From the NCBI RefSeq assembly GCF_034555375.1, contig NZ_CP140706.1:1417001-1481000 (forward strand): 64,000 bases of DNA. The letters are read 5' to 3'. Both the position numbers and the translations under genes were made by a program. Below, one piece after another: positions 1-8,856 of this stretch. The stretch is from Pseudomonas sp. B33.4. Its GTDB lineage: Bacteria; Pseudomonadota; Gammaproteobacteria; Pseudomonadales; Pseudomonadaceae. The notes beneath the pieces were generated by a model that was given only the letters and a program-made list of their open reading frames with translations, had not been told where the DNA came from and made no database searches. Position 1 is the stretch's first letter. Each line of letters begins with the position of its first letter.

Positions 1-547
1 AGCGTTGCGGCGCGACCCACAATTCGATGCGCTGATTGTTGGCCTCACTGCTGAGGTTGAAGCGGCCGTCGCCCAGCTGTTCTTCGACATACGGTACGGC
101 AAGCGGTGGCTGGCCGTCGCGGTCGATGACCATGCCTTTGCCGCTGACTTTGACATTCCATTCCGGGCCATGGCCGGCGGCGCGCAGGATCAGCAGTTTG
201 AAATTGGGATCGTCGCAGGCTGTGCCGGAGCGCTCGACGCGGTACAACTGAGTCAGATCGAGACGGTCGCCAGCGACCTTGCCGCGCACATCGGCGAACA
301 GCTTGCCTTGCTCATCAGCGAGCGTCGCGGCTTCCTGCAGAATGCTGGTGCCACCGATGTCATTGACGACAAGTTGGCGCTGTTCCTGACACGGCTGGAA
401 CACCAGTTTGCCGTCAGCGGCGGTCAGTTGCCCCTGCATCCGCGTCTGCCCGACGTGCGAGGCACTTTCTCGCTGGCCATCGAACAACTGGCAAGCGGCA
501 AACAACGGCAGCAGGGCAACAACGGCTAACGAACGGGCAACACGCAT
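1..547 (-). CDS. putative lipoprotein, COG3650-like (C-terminus cut by window edge)
   Basis: An open frame on the minus strand starts at the ATG at 547-545 and runs without a stop off the left edge, so about 182 residues are visible and the C-terminus is missing. The N-terminus MRVARSLAVVALLPLFAAC is a basic then hydrophobic signal ending in a Cys at residue 19, a plausible though not perfect lipobox. Further on, the stretch LRAAGHGPEWNVKVSGKGM resembles a conserved segment of small Pseudomonas envelope proteins of the COG3650 type. Expected location is the periplasmic face of a membrane. The substrate and role are unknown. It lies 59 bp downstream of the short-chain dehydrogenase on the same strand and may be cotranscribed with it. 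Confidence 0.75.
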   Translation of the reverse strand, partial: MRVARSLAVVALLPLFAACQLFDGQRESASHVGQTRMQGQLTAADGKLVFQPCQEQRQLVVNDIGGTSILQEAATLADEQGKLFADVRGKVAGDRLDLTQLYRVERSGTACDDPNFKLLILRAAGHGPEWNVKVSGKGMVIDRDGQPPLAVPYVEEQLGDGRFNLSSEANNQRIELWVAPQR

Positions 548-606
548 CTTCGGCTCTCCAGACAAGTGCCGCCACGTTACGCAGCCTGACCGTTCATCAC
601 AAGGGT

Positions 607-1206
607 TTAGCCCACGTGAAATGTCTGACCTGTCTGCAAGCCTTCGACACTTTTCGCGTAGGCCAATGCCACATCCGCTGCAGGAACCGGTTTGTAACCA
701 CGGAAATACGGGGCGTAGCTGCCCATGGCTTCGAGGAGCACAGTCGGGCTGATCGAGTTCACGCGCAAGCCGCGCGGCAACTCGATGGCGGCGGCGCGGA
801 CGAAGCTGTCGAGGGCGCCGTTGACCAGCGCTGCGGATGCGCCGCTGCGGATCGGATCGTGGCTGAGCACGCCAGTGGTGAAGGTGAACGAAGCGCCATC
901 GTTGGCGAATTCGCGGCCGATCAGCAGTAGATTGACCTGGCCCATCAGTTTGTCTTTGAGACCGAGGGCGAAGCTGTCTTCATTCATCTCACCAAGCGGG
1001 GCGAAGGTCACGTTGCCCGCCGCGCACACCAGTGCATCGAACTTGCCGGTCTGTTCGAACAGTTTGCGGATCGATGCGCTGTCACTGATATCGACCTTGA
1101 AATCGCCGCTTTTGCGACCGATACGAATGACTTCGTGGCGTTGCGACAGTTCTTTGTCCACGGCCGAACCGATGGTGCCACCAGCGCCTATCAACAGAAT
1201 TTTCAT
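607..1206 (-). CDS. short-chain dehydrogenase/reductase (SDR), 199 aa
   Basis: This is a Rossmann-fold SDR. The N-terminal MKILLIGAGGTIGSAV carries the glycine-rich nucleotide motif, followed by an Asp-Ile acidic patch and the CAAGN segment equivalent to NNAG. The usual YxxxK is replaced by a Ser-Ala-Ala-Leu-Val-Asn stretch near residue 133, so the active site is atypical, as in other short (about 200 aa) SDRs. An in-frame start five codons upstream exists, but the ATG at 1206 is preferred because a GAGG ribosome-binding site sits 9 nt before it. It is transcribed away from the LysR gene at 1311, a common arrangement in which the regulator controls the divergent enzyme. The substrate is unknown. 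Confidence 0.85.
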   Translation of the reverse strand: MKILLIGAGGTIGSAVDKELSQRHEVIRIGRKSGDFKVDISDSASIRKLFEQTGKFDALVCAAGNVTFAPLGEMNEDSFALGLKDKLMGQVNLLLIGREFANDGASFTFTTGVLSHDPIRSGASAALVNGALDSFVRAAAIELPRGLRVNSISPTVLLEAMGSYAPYFRGYKPVPAADVALAYAKSVEGLQTGQTFHVG

Positions 1207-1310
1207 CGAGCCGTACCTCAAGTGATTGAACGAGGTTTCAGTCTAAAGTGGTTTTTTCTGCGGATAAGCGCACTAATAGGCAACCTTTGGTTTTCAAATG
1301 GAAACAATCC

Positions 1311-2225
1311 ATGAGTGAAATGGATGATCTGGCGGCGTTCGCCGTGCTGATTGAAGCCGGCAGTTTCACCTTGGCGGCGCAGCAATTGGGCTGCAGTAAG
1401 GGGCAGTTGTCCAAGCGCATCAGCCAACTCGAAGCGCAGTTTTCCGTGGTGTTGCTGCAACGCACCACTCGACGCCTGAGCCTGACGGCGGCGGGCGCTG
1501 CGTTATTGCCGCAGGCGCAGGCGCTTGTAGTCCAGGTCGAAAAAGCGCGTCAGGCATTGGCGCGATTGAAGGACGACATGGCCGGGCCCGTGCGTATGAC
1601 GGTTCCGGTATCGCTGGGGGAAACCTTCTTCGATGGCTTGTTGCTGGAGTTCTCGCAGAAGTATCCCGAGGTGCAGATCGAACTGGAGCTGAACAACAGT
1701 TATCGCGATCTGTCCCGGGACGGCTTTGATCTGGCGATCCGCAGCGAGGTGGCCAATGACCAGCGACTGGTGGCCAAACCGTTGCTGGCCTGGCAGGAAA
1801 TGACCTGCGCCAGCCCGGCTTATCTCGAGCGTTTCGGTGAACCGCTGACACCGCAAGCACTGGCCGAACATCGCTGTTTGCTCAACAGCCATTACAGCGG
1901 GCGCGAGGAATGGCTGTATCACCAGCAGCATGAATTGCTGCGGGTTCGCGTGTCAGGACCGTTTGCCAGCAACCATTACAACCTGCTCAAGAAAGCCGCG
2001 CTCAGCGGCGCTGGTATCGCGCGATTGCCCTCCTATTTACTGCAAGCGGAATTGGCTGACGGCCGATTGCGCTGGCTCCTGCGCGATTTTCAGACCCGGC
2101 GCATGCCGATGTACCTGGTGCATCCGTATCAGGGCGGCTTGCCGAAACGCACGCAGGTGCTGGCGGACTATTTGATCGGCTGGTTCAAGCGCAGTGGCGA
2201 AGCGCTGGACCGCCTCCAGCGCTGA
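1311..2225 (+). CDS. LysR-family transcriptional regulator
   Basis: A LysR-type regulator of 304 residues. The N-terminal winged helix-turn-helix covers about residues 1-65 (DDLAAFAVLIEAGSFTLAAQ, then a QLSKRISQLE recognition region and RTTRRLSLTAAG). The remainder is a periplasmic-binding-protein-like effector domain of the CrgA/DmlR-like subgroup (PVRMTVPVSLGE; FDLAIRSE). The start at 1311 is chosen because the next residues align with the usual LysR N-terminus; an upstream in-frame ATG at 1248 would add 21 unlikely residues. It is divergent from the SDR gene with about 100 bp between, and probably controls that gene. The inducer is not predictable. Confidence 0.88.
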   Translation: MSEMDDLAAFAVLIEAGSFTLAAQQLGCSKGQLSKRISQLEAQFSVVLLQRTTRRLSLTAAGAALLPQAQALVVQVEKARQALARLKDDMAGPVRMTVPVSLGETFFDGLLLEFSQKYPEVQIELELNNSYRDLSRDGFDLAIRSEVANDQRLVAKPLLAWQEMTCASPAYLERFGEPLTPQALAEHRCLLNSHYSGREEWLYHQQHELLRVRVSGPFASNHYNLLKKAALSGAGIARLPSYLLQAELADGRLRWLLRDFQTRRMPMYLVHPYQGGLPKRTQVLADYLIGWFKRSGEALDRLQR

Positions 2226-2247
2226 CATCCTCCCACAAAGCTTGTGT

Positions 2248-2724
2248 TTATTTTGCGAAGCGGCGGGCAATCAAATGATCAATCGACAACTTGCCCGGCC
2301 CCGTCGTCATCAAGTACAGCAACACCGCCGCCCAGGTGCCGTGGGTTGGATAAGCATCCGGATAGACAAAAAACTGAATGGTCAGGGTCATGCCCAACAA
2401 CGCCAGCGCCGAAAACCGCGTAGCGAAGCCGATCAGGATCAGCAGTGGAAAAAAGTGTTCGGCGAACGCCGCCATGTGCGCGGCAATCTCTGGCGACAGC
2501 AGCGGTACGTGGTATTCGCTCTTGAACAACGGGATGGTCGAGTCGGCCAGCCGTGGCCAGCCGAGTTGAAAGGTGCCGTCGATCAGGTCGATGGCCAGGC
2601 CTTCAACCTTGGTCTGCCCGGACTTCCAGAAAACCGCGGCGATCGAGAAACGTGCAATGAATGCGATCAGACTGTGAGGGATTTTTTCCAGCAGCGCGAT
2701 GGCGCGGGTGATGAGCGTTTTCAT
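2248..2724 (-). CDS. DoxX-family membrane protein, last gene of bufferin-type operon (BufD-like)
   Basis: A 158-residue protein with four predicted membrane segments and DoxX-family features (FIARFSIAAVFWKSGQTKVEG near the N-terminus, HFFPLLILIGFATRFSAL in the middle). DoxX proteins of this subgroup are the usual fourth gene of bufferin clusters and are thought to be quinone- or redox-linked inner-membrane partners. Its start codon overlaps the bufC stop by 4 nt (ATGA at 2721-2724), indicating translational coupling. Only 22 bp separate its stop from the convergent LysR stop. Function is inferred from context and family. Confidence 0.85.
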   Translation of the reverse strand: MKTLITRAIALLEKIPHSLIAFIARFSIAAVFWKSGQTKVEGLAIDLIDGTFQLGWPRLADSTIPLFKSEYHVPLLSPEIAAHMAAFAEHFFPLLILIGFATRFSALALLGMTLTIQFFVYPDAYPTHGTWAAVLLYLMTTGPGKLSIDHLIARRFAK

Positions 2725-3479
2725 GGCAGTTCCTTGTTACTCAAGTGGGTAATGGCGTTGCGCGCGATCAGCAAGCCGAGGGTTTGCGTGAGATCGAACT
2801 CAGGGCTGTTTTCAGCCGCTGCCAGCAGTGGCTGGCCATCGATCAGGTTGCGGATAAACCTGCTGGCACCGGGGTCGAGGGCAAACACTTCGACGTCCAG
2901 GCCATTGCGCAACACCATGGCGTGTTGCCTTTGGTTGACGTCGATTCCCTCCAGCGTCGAGTCGTGCTGATGTGCGCCCCAGATCGCAACCACGGCAAAG
3001 GCTGAGTCGAGCAGGTGCAGGGAGGGATGAAGGTCAAGGCGCAGTTCACTCAGCGTTTGCGCATCAGTCAGCGCTGCTGTGATTTCTTCTGGCCGGACGG
3101 GCAGGGCGTCGGCTGCGTGATAGGCGAGGGTGCGCAGGTGCTCAAGGCGTGCCACGTCTGCCAGATAAGGCACGCTACCGGCTGGTTCAAACGCTGCAAT
3201 GAAGTCCGCGAACGCTTCGCCGTAGCAACTCATCAACGGACTTTGCGGCGGTTCCTGCTGTACGAAAACGGCCGCCATGGCACGGAAAAATTCGTCGCCC
3301 ACCAATTGCGCAACCACCGGATAGCTGTCGCCCAACGCATTGATCAGCGAACCTTGCACGTTATTGCGATACACCGCGAAACGGCTCGCCGGATCAGCGC
3401 CGTTGGCACTGCACAGGCCTTCGGGGCAAGGCAGCCGCGTGTCGATGAGCGCTGCAGCGAAAGCGCGTTGAGTGCTCAT
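2721..3479 (-). CDS. bufC: DUF2063 protein, RiPP recognition/partner protein of the MNIO (BufC-like)
   Basis: A 252-residue DUF2063 protein, once annotated as 'putative DNA-binding', now known as the partner of DUF692 (MNIO) enzymes in bufferin and related RiPP clusters. The N-terminal FAAALIDTRLPCPEGL and RFAVYRNNVQGSLINALGDSYPVV segments are the family signature, followed by YLADVARLEHLRTLAYHA. The C-terminal half resembles a RiPP recognition-element-like fold and is expected to bind the precursor leader. Its ATG overlaps the bufB stop by 4 nt, and its stop overlaps the DoxX start by 4 nt. It acts in the cytoplasm during peptide modification. Confidence 0.88.
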   Translation of the reverse strand: MSTQRAFAAALIDTRLPCPEGLCSANGADPASRFAVYRNNVQGSLINALGDSYPVVAQLVGDEFFRAMAAVFVQQEPPQSPLMSCYGEAFADFIAAFEPAGSVPYLADVARLEHLRTLAYHAADALPVRPEEITAALTDAQTLSELRLDLHPSLHLLDSAFAVVAIWGAHQHDSTLEGIDVNQRQHAMVLRNGLDVEVFALDPGASRFIRNLIDGQPLLAAAENSPEFDLTQTLGLLIARNAITHLSNKELP

Positions 3480-4363
3480 GTGCGTGCTCCGGCATCCAGC
3501 AAAAGCGCATCAGCTTGCTGAGCTTCCGCCAGTAGCACCTCGAATGCTGGCACTTGATTGTCGCGTTCGATCAACGTTGCTACCGGGCCAACACGCTGCA
3601 GCACTTGCCGGTACAAAGCCCAGACGGCTTGATCGATCGGCGCGCCGTGATCATCGATCAGCAAACGGTCGCCGAGGCTGTCGCAATCTTCGGCAAACCC
3701 GGCCAGATGAATCTCGCCAACCCTGTGCAAGGGCAGGGCATCGAGATAGGCCAGCGGATCACGCTGATGGTTCACGCAGGAAACGTAGACATTGTTGATG
3801 TCCAGCAACAGACCACAACCGCTGCGGCGGATGACCTCGGCGATGAACTCCGCCTCATCGATCGTCGAACGCTCGAACGCCAGATAAGTCGCAGGATTCT
3901 CCAGCAGCATCGGCCGTTGAAGCGTGCTCTGTACCAGATCGATATGTTCGCAGACGCGGATCAGCGTCGCCGTGTCATAGGCCAGCGGCAGCAGGTCATT
4001 GAGAAACATCGGGCCATGGCTCGACCAGGCCAGATGTTCGGAAAAGGATTGCGGTTGATAGCGTCGAATCAGTTCGGCAAGACGCTGAAGATGTGGTTTA
4101 TCCAGAGGTCCTTCGGCACCGATGGACAAGCCGACACCGTGCAGCGACAGCGGATACTGCTCGCGGATCAAACCGAGAAAATGATGAAACGGACCGCCGT
4201 CGACCATGTAGTTTTCGGCGTGGACTTCGAAGAAGCCGATGTCCGGTGATGAACCGAGCACTTCACGAAAGTGCCCGGTCTTGAGCCCCAGTCCGGCACG
4301 GGGCGGGAGCCCGGTGCGGGCTGCCTGAGTGCGGGATTGGGCATGGTCATTGATAGTGAGCAT
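3476..4363 (-). CDS. bufB: DUF692 multinuclear non-heme iron oxidase (MNIO), BufB-like
   Basis: A DUF692-family TIM-barrel enzyme of about 295 residues. Enzymes of this class hold two or three iron atoms and modify cysteines of ribosomal peptides, in bufferins to copper-binding heterocycles. Visible conserved segments, numbered from the ATG at 4363, are PRAGLGLK (21-28), SLHGVGLSIG (73-82), SEHLAW (108-113), LLENPATY (153-160), LLDINNVYVS (186-195), EIHLAGF (217-223) and LIERDNQVP (264-272). Candidate metal ligands are His75, His110, Glu155, Asp189, Asn191, His199 and His219. A GTG at 4372 is an alternative start. It lies 25 bp after bufA and overlaps bufC by 4 nt. Confidence 0.92.
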   Translation of the reverse strand: MLTINDHAQSRTQAARTGLPPRAGLGLKTGHFREVLGSSPDIGFFEVHAENYMVDGGPFHHFLGLIREQYPLSLHGVGLSIGAEGPLDKPHLQRLAELIRRYQPQSFSEHLAWSSHGPMFLNDLLPLAYDTATLIRVCEHIDLVQSTLQRPMLLENPATYLAFERSTIDEAEFIAEVIRRSGCGLLLDINNVYVSCVNHQRDPLAYLDALPLHRVGEIHLAGFAEDCDSLGDRLLIDDHGAPIDQAVWALYRQVLQRVGPVATLIERDNQVPAFEVLLAEAQQADALLLDAGART

Positions 4364-4388
4364 GATCGTCACTCAGGCAGTTCGCAGA

Positions 4389-4694
4389 TCAGGACTTGGC
4401 TTTGAAGGCATCCATCTGACCGAAACCGGTCGGCGAGGTTTTGCTTTCAGTGGTAGCGCAGGTGCCTTTAGGAACGAGTTTCCAGGCGTTGGCCTGATAG
4501 TCCATTTTTGCGGTGCCGGCACAGGTAGTGCCTGCACCTGCGGCGCAGTCGTTCTTGCCTTTCATGGCCACGCCGAAGCATTTTTCCATGTCGGCGTCAG
4601 CAGCGTGGACGGTCGATACAGCGGTCATGCTCAGGGCAGAACCGAGGGCCAGAACCAAGGCAGTGGCGGACAGGGTGCGAGTGGTAGCAGTCAT
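4389..4694 (-). CDS. bufA: bufferin-type RiPP precursor, DUF2282 (BufA1-like)
   Basis: A 101-residue secreted precursor. Residues 1-31 form a Sec signal peptide with a likely cut after VHA. The mature part has exactly four cysteines (Cys39 in EKCFG, Cys50 in KNDCA, Cys58 in TTCAG, Cys79 in KGTCA), plus the Trp-Lys-Leu-Val-Pro segment typical of DUF2282. Bufferins of this family are modified in the cytoplasm by the DUF692/DUF2063 pair, exported, and bind copper in the periplasm. An AGGAG-like site (GGAGAAACATC then ATG) supports the start. It is the first gene of the four-gene operon; the short gap before bufB allows higher expression of the precursor. The metal is inferred from the family. 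Confidence 0.9.
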   Translation of the reverse strand: MTATTRTLSATALVLALGSALSMTAVSTVHAADADMEKCFGVAMKGKNDCAAGAGTTCAGTAKMDYQANAWKLVPKGTCATTESKTSPTGFGQMDAFKAKS

Positions 4695-4816
4695 GATGTT
4701 TCTCCAGTCTTGTTCAGGGTTTTTACAAGCGTTATGCGCTTGCTTACCCCACTAGAGAAACGAGGTGGCGTTGCGTTACAGCCCGCTAAAAATCTTTTTG
4801 GAAAAACGCAAAACCC

Positions 4817-4906
4817 TGTAGGAGTGAGCCTGCTCGCGATGGCGTCATGTCAGATACCGGCGATGTTGAATGACACGACGCCATCGCGAGCAGGCTCACT
4901 CCTACA
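4817..4906. repeat. REP doublet (family TGTAGGAGTGAGCC)
   Basis: Two perfect 30-bp inverted arms (4817-4846 and 4877-4906) enclose a 30-bp loop. It is a REPIN-like element between the bufA 5' region and the end of the bra operon. Confidence 0.9.
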
Positions 4907-4942
4907 AGGGATTTTTGGAGAATCTGAAAATCGTGCAGGCAC

Positions 4943-4969
4943 AAAAAAACGGCCCGAAGGCCGTTTTTT
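4943..4969 (-). terminator. Rho-independent terminator of the bra operon
   Basis: An A-tract, an ACGGCC/GGCCGT stem with a CGAA loop, and a T-tract form a symmetrical terminator 14 bp after the braG stop. It could work in both directions. Confidence 0.85.
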
Positions 4970-4983
4970 GTGGCTGAAATACA

Positions 4984-5685
4984 TCAACCGCCGAGGTACG
5001 CCTCGCGTACTTTCGGGTCGGTCAACAATGCTTCACCGGTGCCTTGCATGACCACACGACCGTTCTCCAGAACGTACGCGCGGTCAGCGATTTTCAGCGC
5101 CTGGTTGGCATTCTGCTCGACCAGGAACACCGTCACACCGTCCTTGCGCAGTTGTTCGATGATGTCGAAGATCTGCTGGATGATGATCGGTGCCAGGCCC
5201 AGCGACGGCTCGTCGAGCAGCAGCAGTTTCGGCTTGCTCATCAGCGCACGGCCGATGGCGAGCATTTGCTGTTCGCCGCCGGACATGGTGCCGCCGCGCT
5301 GGTTGAAGCGTTCTTTCAGGCGCGGGAACAGGCCGAGGACCTTGTCCATTTGCTCCTGATAGTCGCCCTTGTCGGTGAAGAAACCGCCCATGGACAGGTT
5401 TTCTTCAACGGTCAGACGGGCAAACACCCGACGACCTTCCGGCACCACGGCGATGCTCTTGCGCATGATCTGCGACGAGTCCTGGCCGACCAGTTCCTCA
5501 CCCATGTAACGGATGCTGCCGCTGTGCGCCTGCGGCGAACCGCAGAGCGTCATCAGCAGCGTGGACTTGCCGGCACCGTTGGCGCCGATCAGGGTCACGA
5601 TCTCGCCCTGACGGACTTCGACGTTGACGCTGTGCAGGGCCTGGATCTTGCCGTAGAAGGTGGAAACGTTTTCGAACTGCAGCAT
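4984..5685 (-). CDS. braG: branched-chain amino-acid ABC transporter ATPase (LivF/BraG)
   Basis: A 233-residue ATP-binding subunit of the HAAT (Liv/Bra) importer. Walker A is GANGAGKST near residue 35, the signature is TMSGGEQQML near 134, and Walker B is LLLLDEPSLGL near 153, with the switch His replaced by Glu-Gln (LVEQNANQA), as usual in LivF. It pairs with BraF on the cytoplasmic face of BraD/BraE to drive uptake of Leu, Ile and Val and often Ala. It is the last gene, directly abutting braF, and is followed by a strong terminator at 4943-4969. Confidence 0.96.
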   Translation of the reverse strand: MLQFENVSTFYGKIQALHSVNVEVRQGEIVTLIGANGAGKSTLLMTLCGSPQAHSGSIRYMGEELVGQDSSQIMRKSIAVVPEGRRVFARLTVEENLSMGGFFTDKGDYQEQMDKVLGLFPRLKERFNQRGGTMSGGEQQMLAIGRALMSKPKLLLLDEPSLGLAPIIIQQIFDIIEQLRKDGVTVFLVEQNANQALKIADRAYVLENGRVVMQGTGEALLTDPKVREAYLGG

Positions 5686-6453
5686 TTACGCTTCCCCCAG
5701 GTAGGCTTTGATCACTTCAGGATTGTCGCGGATCTGTTCCGGCGTGCCGTCAGCCAGAGGCGTGCCCTGGTTGATCACGACGATGTGGTCGGAAATGCTC
5801 ATGACCAGTTTCATGTCGTGTTCGATCAACAGCACGGTGACGTTGTGCTCTTCACGCAGCACGCCGATCAGCGCCTTGAGGTCTTCGGTTTCTTTCGGGT
5901 TCAGGCCGGCGGCCGGTTCGTCGAGCATGAGGATCCGTGGACGGGTCATCATGCAGCGAGCGATTTCCAGACGTCGTTGCTGACCGTAAGCCAGGGTGCC
6001 GGCGGTACGGTTGGCGAACTCTTTGAGGTTGACCTTTTCCAGCCAGTACTCGGCAAACTCCATGGCCTCGCGCTCGCTTTTGCGGAACGCCGGGGTCTTG
6101 AACAGGCCGGCCAGGAAGTTGGTGTTCAGGTGACGGTGCTGGGCGATCAACAGGTTCTCGACCGCCGTCATGTCCTTGAACAGGCGCACGTTCTGGAAGG
6201 TCCGCACAACGCCTTTGAGGGCGATCTTGTGGCCCGGCAGGCCTTGAATCGGCTCGCCGTCCAAAAGGATGCTACCGCCGGTTGGCTGATAGAAACCGGT
6301 CAGGCAGTTGAACACGGTGGTCTTGCCGGCGCCGTTGGGCCCGATCAGTGCCACCACCTGTTTCTCTTTGACGGTCAGGGCCACGCCGTTGACCGCCAGC
6401 AAGCCGCCGAAGCGCATGCTCAGGTTTTCGACTTTAAGGATCTCGCGGCTCAT
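5686..6453 (-). CDS. braF: branched-chain amino-acid ABC transporter ATPase (LivG/BraF)
   Basis: A 255-residue ABC ATPase of the LivG type. It has Walker [10 protein letters not shown] near residue 40, the extended LivG insertion ([20 protein letters not shown]), the signature [12 protein letters not shown], Walker [12 protein letters not shown], and the switch His in [10 protein letters not shown]. The start overlaps the braE stop by 4 nt (6450-6453), and its stop is directly followed by the braG start. It is the second nucleotide-binding subunit of the importer. Confidence 0.96.
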   Translation of the reverse strand: MSREILKVENLSMRFGGLLAVNGVALTVKEKQVVALIGPNGAGKTTVFNCLTGFYQPTGGSILLDGEPIQGLPGHKIALKGVVRTFQNVRLFKDMTAVENLLIAQHRHLNTNFLAGLFKTPAFRKSEREAMEFAEYWLEKVNLKEFANRTAGTLAYGQQRRLEIARCMMTRPRILMLDEPAAGLNPKETEDLKALIGVLREEHNVTVLLIEHDMKLVMSISDHIVVINQGTPLADGTPEQIRDNPEVIKAYLGEA

Positions 6454-7706
6454 TTTCGCAACTCCATGTGTGGGCGTTGCATCGGCAGCAGACCTTGTGG
6501 ACGCCAGATCATCATCAACACCATCAGCGCACCGAACATCAACATGCGGTACTCGCTGAACTCACGCATCATTTCCGGCAGCAGGATCATTACCACAGCG
6601 GCCAGAATCACGCCCAACTGCGAGCCCATGCCACCCAATACGACGATGGCGAGGATGATCGCCGACTCGATGAAGGTGAACGACTCCGGGGTCACCAGAC
6701 CCTGACGGGCAGCGAAGAAGCTACCGGCGAAACCGGCGAACGCAGCACCGAGAGTGAACGCGGACAACTTGATGATCGTCGGATTCAGACCCAATGCACG
6801 GCAGGCGATCTCATCCTCACGCAGCGCTTCCCACGCGCGGCCGATCGGCATGCGCAGCAGGCGGTTGATGACGAACAGCGCCGCCAGCGCCAGCAACAGG
6901 GCAACGAGGTAGAGGAAAATCACCTTGTTGATCGAGTTGTATTCGAGGCCGAAGTATTCGTGAAAGGTCTGCATGCCTTCCGCTGCTTTACGTTCGAAAG
7001 TCAGGCCGAAGAACGTCGGTTTCTCGATGTTGCTGATGCCGTTCGGACCGCCAGTGATGTCGGTCAGGTTACGCAGGAACAGACGGATGATCTCGCCGAA
7101 ACCAAGGGTCACGATCGCCAGATAGTCACCGCGCAAACGCAGCACCGGGAAGCCCAGCAGGAAGCCGAACGTCGCCGCCATCAGGCCGGCAATCGGCAGG
7201 CAGATCCAGAAGCTCAAGCCGTAGTAGTGCGACAGCAGCGCGTAGCTGTAGGCGCCGACGGCGTAGAAGCCGACGTAACCGAGGTCGAGCAGACCGGCCA
7301 GACCGACGACGATGTTCAGCCCGAGGCCAAGCATCACGTAGATCAGGATCAGGGTTGCGATGTCCACCGCACCACGCGAGCCGAAGAACGGCCACACCAG
7401 TGCACCGATGATCAGCGCAATGATGAAGTAGCGTTGCGTGGTCGGCAGGGTCAGGAAGTTGCTGGCCTTGGCCGGGATCAACGGCAGGCCCGGCGAGGAT
7501 TTCCACGCCTTGCTGATCTGCTGGTTGAACAGCACCCGCAGGAACATCAGCACCGAGCAGATGGCGATGGTCGCCAGAATCATCGGGCTGGTGTTGTGCA
7601 CTTCGAGGTTGATGCCGACGATGGTCAGTTTCAGTCCGAGCACAGGATACGCAACTGCCCAAACCAAGAGCGCACTGAACAGCGCCTGTTTAAGATTTCT
7701 AGTCAT
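6450..7706 (-). CDS. braE: branched-chain amino-acid ABC transporter permease (LivM/BraE)
   Basis: A 418-residue inner-membrane permease of the LivM type. The first 90 residues hold additional membrane segments found in gammaproteobacterial LivM. The conserved core follows ([38 protein letters not shown]), then [21 protein letters not shown] and the EAA-like loop [20 protein letters not shown] that docks the ATPases. It overlaps both neighbours by 4 nt, so braD, braE and braF are translationally coupled. Confidence 0.96.
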   Translation of the reverse strand: MTRNLKQALFSALLVWAVAYPVLGLKLTIVGINLEVHNTSPMILATIAICSVLMFLRVLFNQQISKAWKSSPGLPLIPAKASNFLTLPTTQRYFIIALIIGALVWPFFGSRGAVDIATLILIYVMLGLGLNIVVGLAGLLDLGYVGFYAVGAYSYALLSHYYGLSFWICLPIAGLMAATFGFLLGFPVLRLRGDYLAIVTLGFGEIIRLFLRNLTDITGGPNGISNIEKPTFFGLTFERKAAEGMQTFHEYFGLEYNSINKVIFLYLVALLLALAALFVINRLLRMPIGRAWEALREDEIACRALGLNPTIIKLSAFTLGAAFAGFAGSFFAARQGLVTPESFTFIESAIILAIVVLGGMGSQLGVILAAVVMILLPEMMREFSEYRMLMFGALMVLMMIWRPQGLLPMQRPHMELRK

Positions 7707-8626
7707 ACTTTCTCAACCTCCGGACGGCCCAGAATGCCGGTCGGACGGAACAACAGCACCAGAACCAACAAGCCGAAAGCCACGACGTCCTTGTACTGGT
7801 CGCCGAAGATATCGGCACCAAACGCTTCTGCCACCCCCAGCACCAACCCGCCGAGCATGGCGCCGGGGATGCTGCCGATGCCGCCGAGTACCGCAGCGGT
7901 GAAGGCTTTGAGGCCGACGAGGAAACCGGCGTTCGGGTTGATCACGCCGTATTGCATGCTTAGCAGTACGGCCGCGATGGCCGCCAGCGCAGCACCAATG
8001 ACGAAGGTCAGGGCGATGATGTTGTTGGTGTTGATGCCGAGCAGGTTGGCCATCTTGATGTCTTCGGCGCAGGCGCGGCAGGCGCGGCCCAGGCGAGAGC
8101 GGGAGATGAACAGCGTCAGGCCGAGCATGGCGATCAAAGTCACCACGAACACCACGATTTGCATGTAGGAAATCAGCACTTCATGTGCGCCACCTGGCCC
8201 GAAGGAAATGTTCCCGGGGATCAGGTTGGGGATGGATTTGTCCTTGGAGTCTTGCGCCAGCAGAACTGTGTTCTGCAGGAAGATCGACATGCCGATGGCG
8301 GAGATCAGCGGGATCAGACGGTTGCTGCCGCGCAGGGGGCGGTAGGCGATCCGTTCTATGCTGTAACCGTACGAACTGGTGACAACGATGCTCGCAATGA
8401 AGGCTGCGGTCATCAACAGCGGGACGTTGTCGATTCCCATCATGGCCAGCCCGGCGATGGCGATGAACGCCACGTAGGAACCGATCATGTACACCTCGCC
8501 ATGGGCGAAGTTGATCATTCCAATGATGCCGTAAACCATCGTATAGCCGATGGCAATCAGGGCATACGTGCTGCCAATGGTCAGACCATTAACCAGCTGC
8601 TGGAAGAAGTGATAGAGGTCAGGCAT
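7703..8626 (-). CDS. braD: branched-chain amino-acid ABC transporter permease (LivH/BraD)
   Basis: A 307-residue LivH-type permease with about eight hydrophobic segments. Hallmarks are [39 protein letters not shown] at the N-terminus, the EAA-like loop [20 protein letters not shown], and [19 protein letters not shown] near the C-terminus. It forms the membrane pore with BraE. It is 230 bp downstream of braC, with a hairpin between them that probably lowers transcription into the permease genes relative to the binding protein. Confidence 0.96.
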   Translation of the reverse strand: MPDLYHFFQQLVNGLTIGSTYALIAIGYTMVYGIIGMINFAHGEVYMIGSYVAFIAIAGLAMMGIDNVPLLMTAAFIASIVVTSSYGYSIERIAYRPLRGSNRLIPLISAIGMSIFLQNTVLLAQDSKDKSIPNLIPGNISFGPGGAHEVLISYMQIVVFVVTLIAMLGLTLFISRSRLGRACRACAEDIKMANLLGINTNNIIALTFVIGAALAAIAAVLLSMQYGVINPNAGFLVGLKAFTAAVLGGIGSIPGAMLGGLVLGVAEAFGADIFGDQYKDVVAFGLLVLVLLFRPTGILGRPEVEKV

Positions 8627-8806
8627 TACAACGCTCCTAAAAACCTGATACGCATTTCACTGGTGGAGTCATTTTCCCGCCCGGCCCCGTGGATCTTTAT
8701 CCACTTCGAATCCGGGTTTTGCCAGCGAACCGCTGATGACGGTTTTGAGATTTTCAGGTGGGGAGACTGGCGGATCACGCCAGCGCGGCCCATACATTCG
8801 TAAAAC

Positions 8807-8832
8807 AAAGCCCACGGCACGCCGTGGGCTTT
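8807..8832 (-). terminator. hairpin terminator/attenuator between braC and braD
   Basis: A perfect 12-bp stem (8807-8818 with 8821-8832, 2-nt loop), followed on the minus strand by GTTTTAC, lies 24 bp after braC. It is likely a partial terminator that sets the excess of binding protein over permease. Confidence 0.8.
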
Positions 8833-8856
8833 ATTGGCAGTCAGTCAGGCAGCGCC

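Noticed and set aside
5..529. A plus-strand frame of 174 codons at the left edge
   Set aside because: The minus strand has a better reading: a lipoprotein signal with Cys and a family-like segment.
4757..4780. ECF-type promoter for bufA (TGTAACG and CGTTTC on the minus strand)
   Set aside because: The spacer of about 11-12 bp is too short for a normal ECF promoter of 16 or so.
4817..4906. CRISPR-like repeat
   Set aside because: Only two inverted arms per site; such structures here are REP doublets, not direct repeats with spacers.
5044..8168. Two long open frames (over 550 codons each) opposite the bra genes
   Set aside because: Shadow frames of GC-biased third positions; low-complexity His/Gln/Arg translation and no ribosome sites.
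8626..8820. A 64-codon frame between braC and braD
   Set aside because: It ends in the terminator hairpin region, has no ribosome site and no recognisable pattern.
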